From CALMFG01 sp963666035 (GTDB taxonomy: Bacteria; Bacillota; Clostridia; Christensenellales; CALMFG01), in the NCBI GenBank assembly GCA_963666035.2, contig CAXXJI010000003.1:372001-436000 (forward strand): a stretch of 64,000 nucleotides of DNA, written 5' to 3'. Positions within the stretch are counted from its first letter, which is position 1, and every line of letters starts with the position of its first letter. Positions 60,751-64,000 of the stretch are shown here, one piece after another. A program made the position numbers and the translations under genes. The notes beneath the pieces are model-generated. The model was not told the origin of the DNA, made no database searches, and saw only the letters and a list, made by a program, of their open reading frames with translations.

Positions 60751-62419
60751 TTAATGCAGGTTGGAATAGAAGATAGCGCGGGTGGCATTGAAAGTTTTGG
60801 CCGCATACATGGCGGTATCCGCTTTGGATATCAGTGTTTCAGCATCTGCCCCATCGGACGGCATCTCGACAGCGCCGAGTGACAGATTCACCGGAACAAG
60901 TTCTTCTCCGCTGGCAAAAGGCGCTTCAAAGGCGGATACAATCTGGCTGATTTCAAGTTTAGCCTCGTTGGCTGGCATGCGCATTAAGATGACGAATTCA
61001 TCACCGCCGTAACGGTAGATATCACTTTTTTTGCTTAAAACCGATTGGATGCGCTCAATGACCTGCTTTAAAATTGCGTCACCGGCGGGATGTCCGTAGC
61101 GGTCGTTGATGGTTTTAAACCCGTCAATGTCCAGAAAGATCAATGTGGAGTGCACATTGGTATCCAGACAGTATTGAATCAAGATATCAAGTTTGGTTTC
61201 GAGCGCCATGCGGCTGCCGGCACCGGTCAGCACATCGGTGAGCGCAATTTGCTCGTGCAGAATGGCTTTGCTGTGCCGATAGAGAGCAAATCCCGCTATG
61301 ATAAAGATGCCCACACCGAGAAAAATGGAGAGAAAGATCAATTGGCGCTGAACCGTAGTGGAACCACCGGAGAATGATGGCGTGCTGTGATGAATGCGCA
61401 GCGCTTCCTGCGGCAGTTTCAACGTGTCAATATCGAACCTCGAAAGTATATCGGTGGTTGTACATGTAGGACATATTGGTATTATCATCGCGCATGAGGC
61501 CTGTGGATTCGGCTGTAATGCCGTCGTATAGAATGGAACAGGCTATCTTTCCCGTATCATATCCGGACTTGGTTTTGTCGTGTACATATCCGCCGGCAAA
61601 AACACGATCAATTTCGTACGCTGTGGTGGTGAATATCGGCGTATTCAATGTGGTGTACAGGAAATTCGCGGACTGGGAATAGGTCATTTTATTGCCTTGA
61701 CTGTCTACATAGCAGGCGACAAACAGAAAAATATCCTTGGGTGTTAATTTGCTGAGCATGTCTTCCAGTTCGCTGTAGGTATATTCAGTGGAATTGATAA
61801 AGGTCAGCGGATAGTGATTGACGTTTTCGGCCATCAATTGCGTCTTTAACCCTTTGGCGGTGGTCGAATTATCCACCAGAATGGTGATGCTGGTGTAATC
61901 CGGGATTAACCTTGTGGCCACATCTATGGTCTTGATACGAGAAGAAGGTTCAAGCTGGCCTGTGATATTTTTGTGCGCGTAAAAGATGGACTCAGTCGTT
62001 TCGAAATCGTTGCAGCCTGAAAAAACAATCGGGATAGAACCGCTGCTGCCCGCACCGAAAAGTGTTTCATAATATTTATCAATAAAAACCAGCGCATTGT
62101 CATCGAATGTGATGACCATGTCGATATGTTTTAACAGCTTCATTTTTTCTTCGAGCAGCTGTAATAGCAGCGCTTCAGCGGATTCGGAATCCATCAGCTT
62201 GCTGTCCATATATTCCACTTGAAGATGAACATTGTAGTCCGTAAAGGCTTCGTTGAGGCCGTCTAAAAGGGAATCAAAAGAAGGATAGGACGGAGAATAT
62301 GAAAAAATCACCAATACGTTTTTCGGCGGACGTGTATAATCGCAAGGCTCTGCTGAAGCGGGCAGGCATAGAAAAGCAATGATAAGAATCAGCAAGACGC
62401 AGATTGCAAGCCTTTTCAT
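60751..62419 (-). pseudogene. Exported sensor diguanylate cyclase (ABC_sub_bind-GGDEF), frame broken near 61440
   Basis: A signalling protein of about 555 residues that would make cyclic di-GMP in response to an outside ligand. The first frame (62419 to 61427) has a signal peptide (to PASA), then a periplasmic-binding-like fold of the ABC_sub_bind/DUF type: NVLVIFSYSPSYPSFDSLLDGLNEAF, PIVFSGCNDF, DRVFAGGYVHD. The second frame (to 60751) has FDIDTLKLPQEALRIH, which ends that domain, a membrane helix (LIFLSIFLGVGIFIIAGFAL) and a GGDEF domain with an intact RYGGDEFVIL. The joint lies near 61435-61445, where one G of a GG pair appears extra. ATG 62419 has GGAGGGGG upstream. Acts in the membrane with the HD-GYP protein at the left end as a possible opponent. 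Confidence 0.88.
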
Positions 62420-62611
62420 AAATCCCCCTCCAATAATGATTACAGCGGCGCCGACAAGTCGATACTTTTTTTCACAGCGGCCTGCTTAGGATGATACATG
62501 GTATCCTGATTGACATCGGACGCAGGTTTTAAGTATAATGCTTGTGGAATAAATAAACGGTAATCGGCGTAATTAAACAATAAACCGACGCGTAACAAAG
62601 GAGACCATCAC

Positions 62612-63448
62612 GTGAAGTTACTCATCACCGGAGCCAAAGGCCAAATGGGCCGCGCCCTGAACAAGCTCTTAAAAAACAAGCAGGGTTACCAGCTGGTCCT
62701 CACCGATTTGGATGAAATGGACATCACCGACGAAAAGGATGTAGCGCGGGTGCTTTCGGCCGAAAAGCCGGATGTAGTCATCAACTGTGCGGCGCATACC
62801 AAGGTGGATCTGTGTGAGGACGATAAGGAAAACGCTGTGATGATTAATGTACGTGGTGCGGGAAATCTGTCAAAAGCTGCGGCCGATATCGGCGCAAAAA
62901 TCGTTCATTTGTCTACGGACTATATTTTTGACGGTGAATCGGATACGCCGTATGTGGAGGAAAGCGAAACCAACCCCCAAAGCGTCTATGGGGAGACCAA
63001 ACTGAAATCTGAGCAGGCGGTGATCGAGAACAACCCCAAATACTTTATCGTTCGAACAGCATGGCTGTACGGCGAGGGAAATAATTTCGTCAACACCATG
63101 CTGCGGCTTTCCGACCACCACGAGGAGATCAGGGTGGTCAATGACCAGACAGGGAATCCAACGTCCGCGATGGAAGTAGCCAGAGTGATTGCACTTTTGA
63201 TCGAAACTGAAGATTACGGCATTTACCATGCGACTTGCGAAGGCCAGTGCACCTGGTATGATTTTGCCAAGCGCATTTTCGAAACGGCAGGACGGGAGGT
63301 TGCGGTAGCACCATGCACGACCATGCAGTATGTCACCCGCGCCAAACGCCCCAGATATTCAGTGCTGGACAACAAAAACCTGCGCGAGAAATTCGGCTAT
63401 ACGATGAAGCACTGGGAAGACGCTTTAAAAGAATATTTTGAGAAGTAA
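62612..63448 (+). CDS. rfbD: dTDP-4-dehydrorhamnose reductase
   Basis: Reduces dTDP-4-keto-L-rhamnose to dTDP-L-rhamnose for cell-surface polysaccharide. The 278-residue SDR protein has the NAD(P)-binding GAKGQMGRAL, the CAAHTKVDLCEDD segment, LSTDYIFDGE, the active-site YGETKLKSE (YxxxK), RTAWLYGEGNNFV and GNPTSAMEVA, all typical of RfbD/RmlD. The start is GTG 62612 after AAAGGAG. The other rhamnose genes (rfbA, B, C) are not in the window. A strong terminator follows. Confidence 0.93.
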   Translation: MKLLITGAKGQMGRALNKLLKNKQGYQLVLTDLDEMDITDEKDVARVLSAEKPDVVINCAAHTKVDLCEDDKENAVMINVRGAGNLSKAAADIGAKIVHLSTDYIFDGESDTPYVEESETNPQSVYGETKLKSEQAVIENNPKYFIVRTAWLYGEGNNFVNTMLRLSDHHEEIRVVNDQTGNPTSAMEVARVIALLIETEDYGIYHATCEGQCTWYDFAKRIFETAGREVAVAPCTTMQYVTRAKRPRYSVLDNKNLREKFGYTMKHWEDALKEYFEK

Positions 63449-63449
63449 A

Positions 63450-63478
63450 AAAAGCGCTGACAAGGTCGGCGCTTTTTT
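63450..63478. terminator. Bidirectional terminator
   Basis: Stem AAAGCGCTGAC/GTCGGCGCTTT followed by TTTGG and preceded by an A run, between convergent rfbD and the DUF554 gene. Confidence 0.83.
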
Positions 63479-63506
63479 GGTACTTTTGTAATTGCTTAAA
63501 CGCAGG

Positions 63507-64000
63507 CTAAAAGAGGGCCGCGATTAGAAAATAGATGGGCGGAATCAATATGGCAGGCAGCATATCGCCCACATGGATTTTTTTGATTTCGAGGACATTA
63601 ATGCCGATACCGAGGATTAAAGCGCCGCCCACCGCCGAAAGCTCGCCCATCACCTGTTCGGTGAGAAAGGGCGCCACCCACGCGGCAGAAAGTGCAATGG
63701 CACCTTGATATAAAAGGACGGGAAGCGCCGCTAATCCCACGCCGATGCCGAAACGGGTAGCTAGAATCAGAGCGGCAAAACCGTCCAGAACGGATTTAAT
63801 GAAAAGCAACTGATGATTTTGACTGAGACCGGATTCGATGGACCCGACAACCGCCATGGCCCCCACACAGAAAAGTAAAGATGCAGTGACAAACCCTTCG
63901 GAAAATGTGGAGCTGTCTCCTTTATCAAAGCGCGCTTGCGCACGTTGGCCCAATGCTTCCAATTTATCTTCAATGCCGATGAGGTTGCCTGCAATGCTGC
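63507..64000 (-). CDS. DUF554 membrane protein, 5' end outside window
   Basis: A polytopic membrane protein of the DUF554 family (YdfK-like). Visible residues include the start region of the family's second part, SIAGNLIGIEDKLEALG, open to the window edge. These are followed by FVTASLLFCVGAMAVVGSIESGL, LFIKSVLDGFAALILATRFGIGV and the end GINVLEIKKIHVGDMLPAILIPP, all typical. The frame has no stop before base 64000, so the first 40-60 residues lie outside. Function of the family is unknown; a transport role is suspected. Confidence 0.9.
   Translation of the reverse strand, partial: SIAGNLIGIEDKLEALGQRAQARFDKGDSSTFSEGFVTASLLFCVGAMAVVGSIESGLSQNHQLLFIKSVLDGFAALILATRFGIGVGLAALPVLLYQGAIALSAAWVAPFLTEQVMGELSAVGGALILGIGINVLEIKKIHVGDMLPAILIPPIYFLIAALF

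Overview
The window looks like a chromosome segment from a Gram-positive, anaerobic Clostridia-type bacterium (Bacillota). Evidence: AGGAGG-type ribosome sites, lipobox lipoproteins without outer-membrane genes, the secG-rnr-smpB-ssrA block, an RF2 and SecA of firmicute type, a methionine synthase whose reactivation domain is a separate protein, and a class D sortase. The genus cannot be named from sequence alone. Base composition is moderate over most of the window. It drops clearly in parts of an island at 28-46 kb and in a few single genes, such as the AlbA gene at 50.6-51.8 kb.

Layout. 1-5.4 kb: end of a GGDEF/HD-GYP c-di-GMP protein, a CPBP protease, nitroreductase plus methyltransferase, and a DUF2975/YozG-like/DUF4173-like membrane-protein operon behind a perfect consensus promoter. 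5.4-7.2 kb: TetR-controlled operon of two flavin oxidoreductases with a strong double operator. 7.2-12.2 kb: LysE exporter and an eight-gene Mrp/Mbh-type cation antiporter operon in the gene order of the membrane arm of Mbh hydrogenase, without hydrogenase genes and without the large MrpA subunit. A cluster of four DnaA boxes lies just upstream. 12.5-20.8 kb: prfB, secA, nadE, a 34-residue membrane peptide, hemW, metF. 20.9-28.2 kb: methionine synthase activation protein, metH, PHP phosphoesterase, secG, rnr, smpB and ssrA (tmRNA).

28.2-46.4 kb is a genomic island inserted in the 3' end of ssrA. A 24-bp perfect repeat of the tmRNA end flanks it (28144-28167 and 46401-46424). It carries a tyrosine integrase, an excisionase-like protein, a primase/helicase-like ATPase, an ApeA-like HEPN defence gene, HicAB, a DUF6076-like protein, and a surface module. 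The surface module has a large HTH regulator, a 1269-residue BspA-type leucine-rich-repeat protein ending in an LPATA sorting signal, a class D sortase, a zinc-ribbon protein and two related exported proteins. 46.5-64 kb: CBS protein, a long AT-rich gap, a DUF6323/DUF6179-like pair, an exported membrane protein, an AlbA_2 protein, flavodoxin, an Ig-like surface protein, patatin phospholipase, lipA, MATE transporter, C39-like protease, GIY-YIG protein, udk, an exported GGDEF sensor, rfbD and DUF554.

Reading-frame quality is uneven. From about 23.2 to 26.7 kb, four neighbouring conserved genes (metH, PHP, secG, rnr) carry roughly twenty one-base indels, mostly extra bases in homopolymers. This points to uncorrected sequence, not decay. 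Six further isolated breaks occur in secA, the ApeA-like gene, an exported protein, the AlbA gene, patatin and the GGDEF sensor. These genes are entered as pseudogene only because the frame as given is broken.
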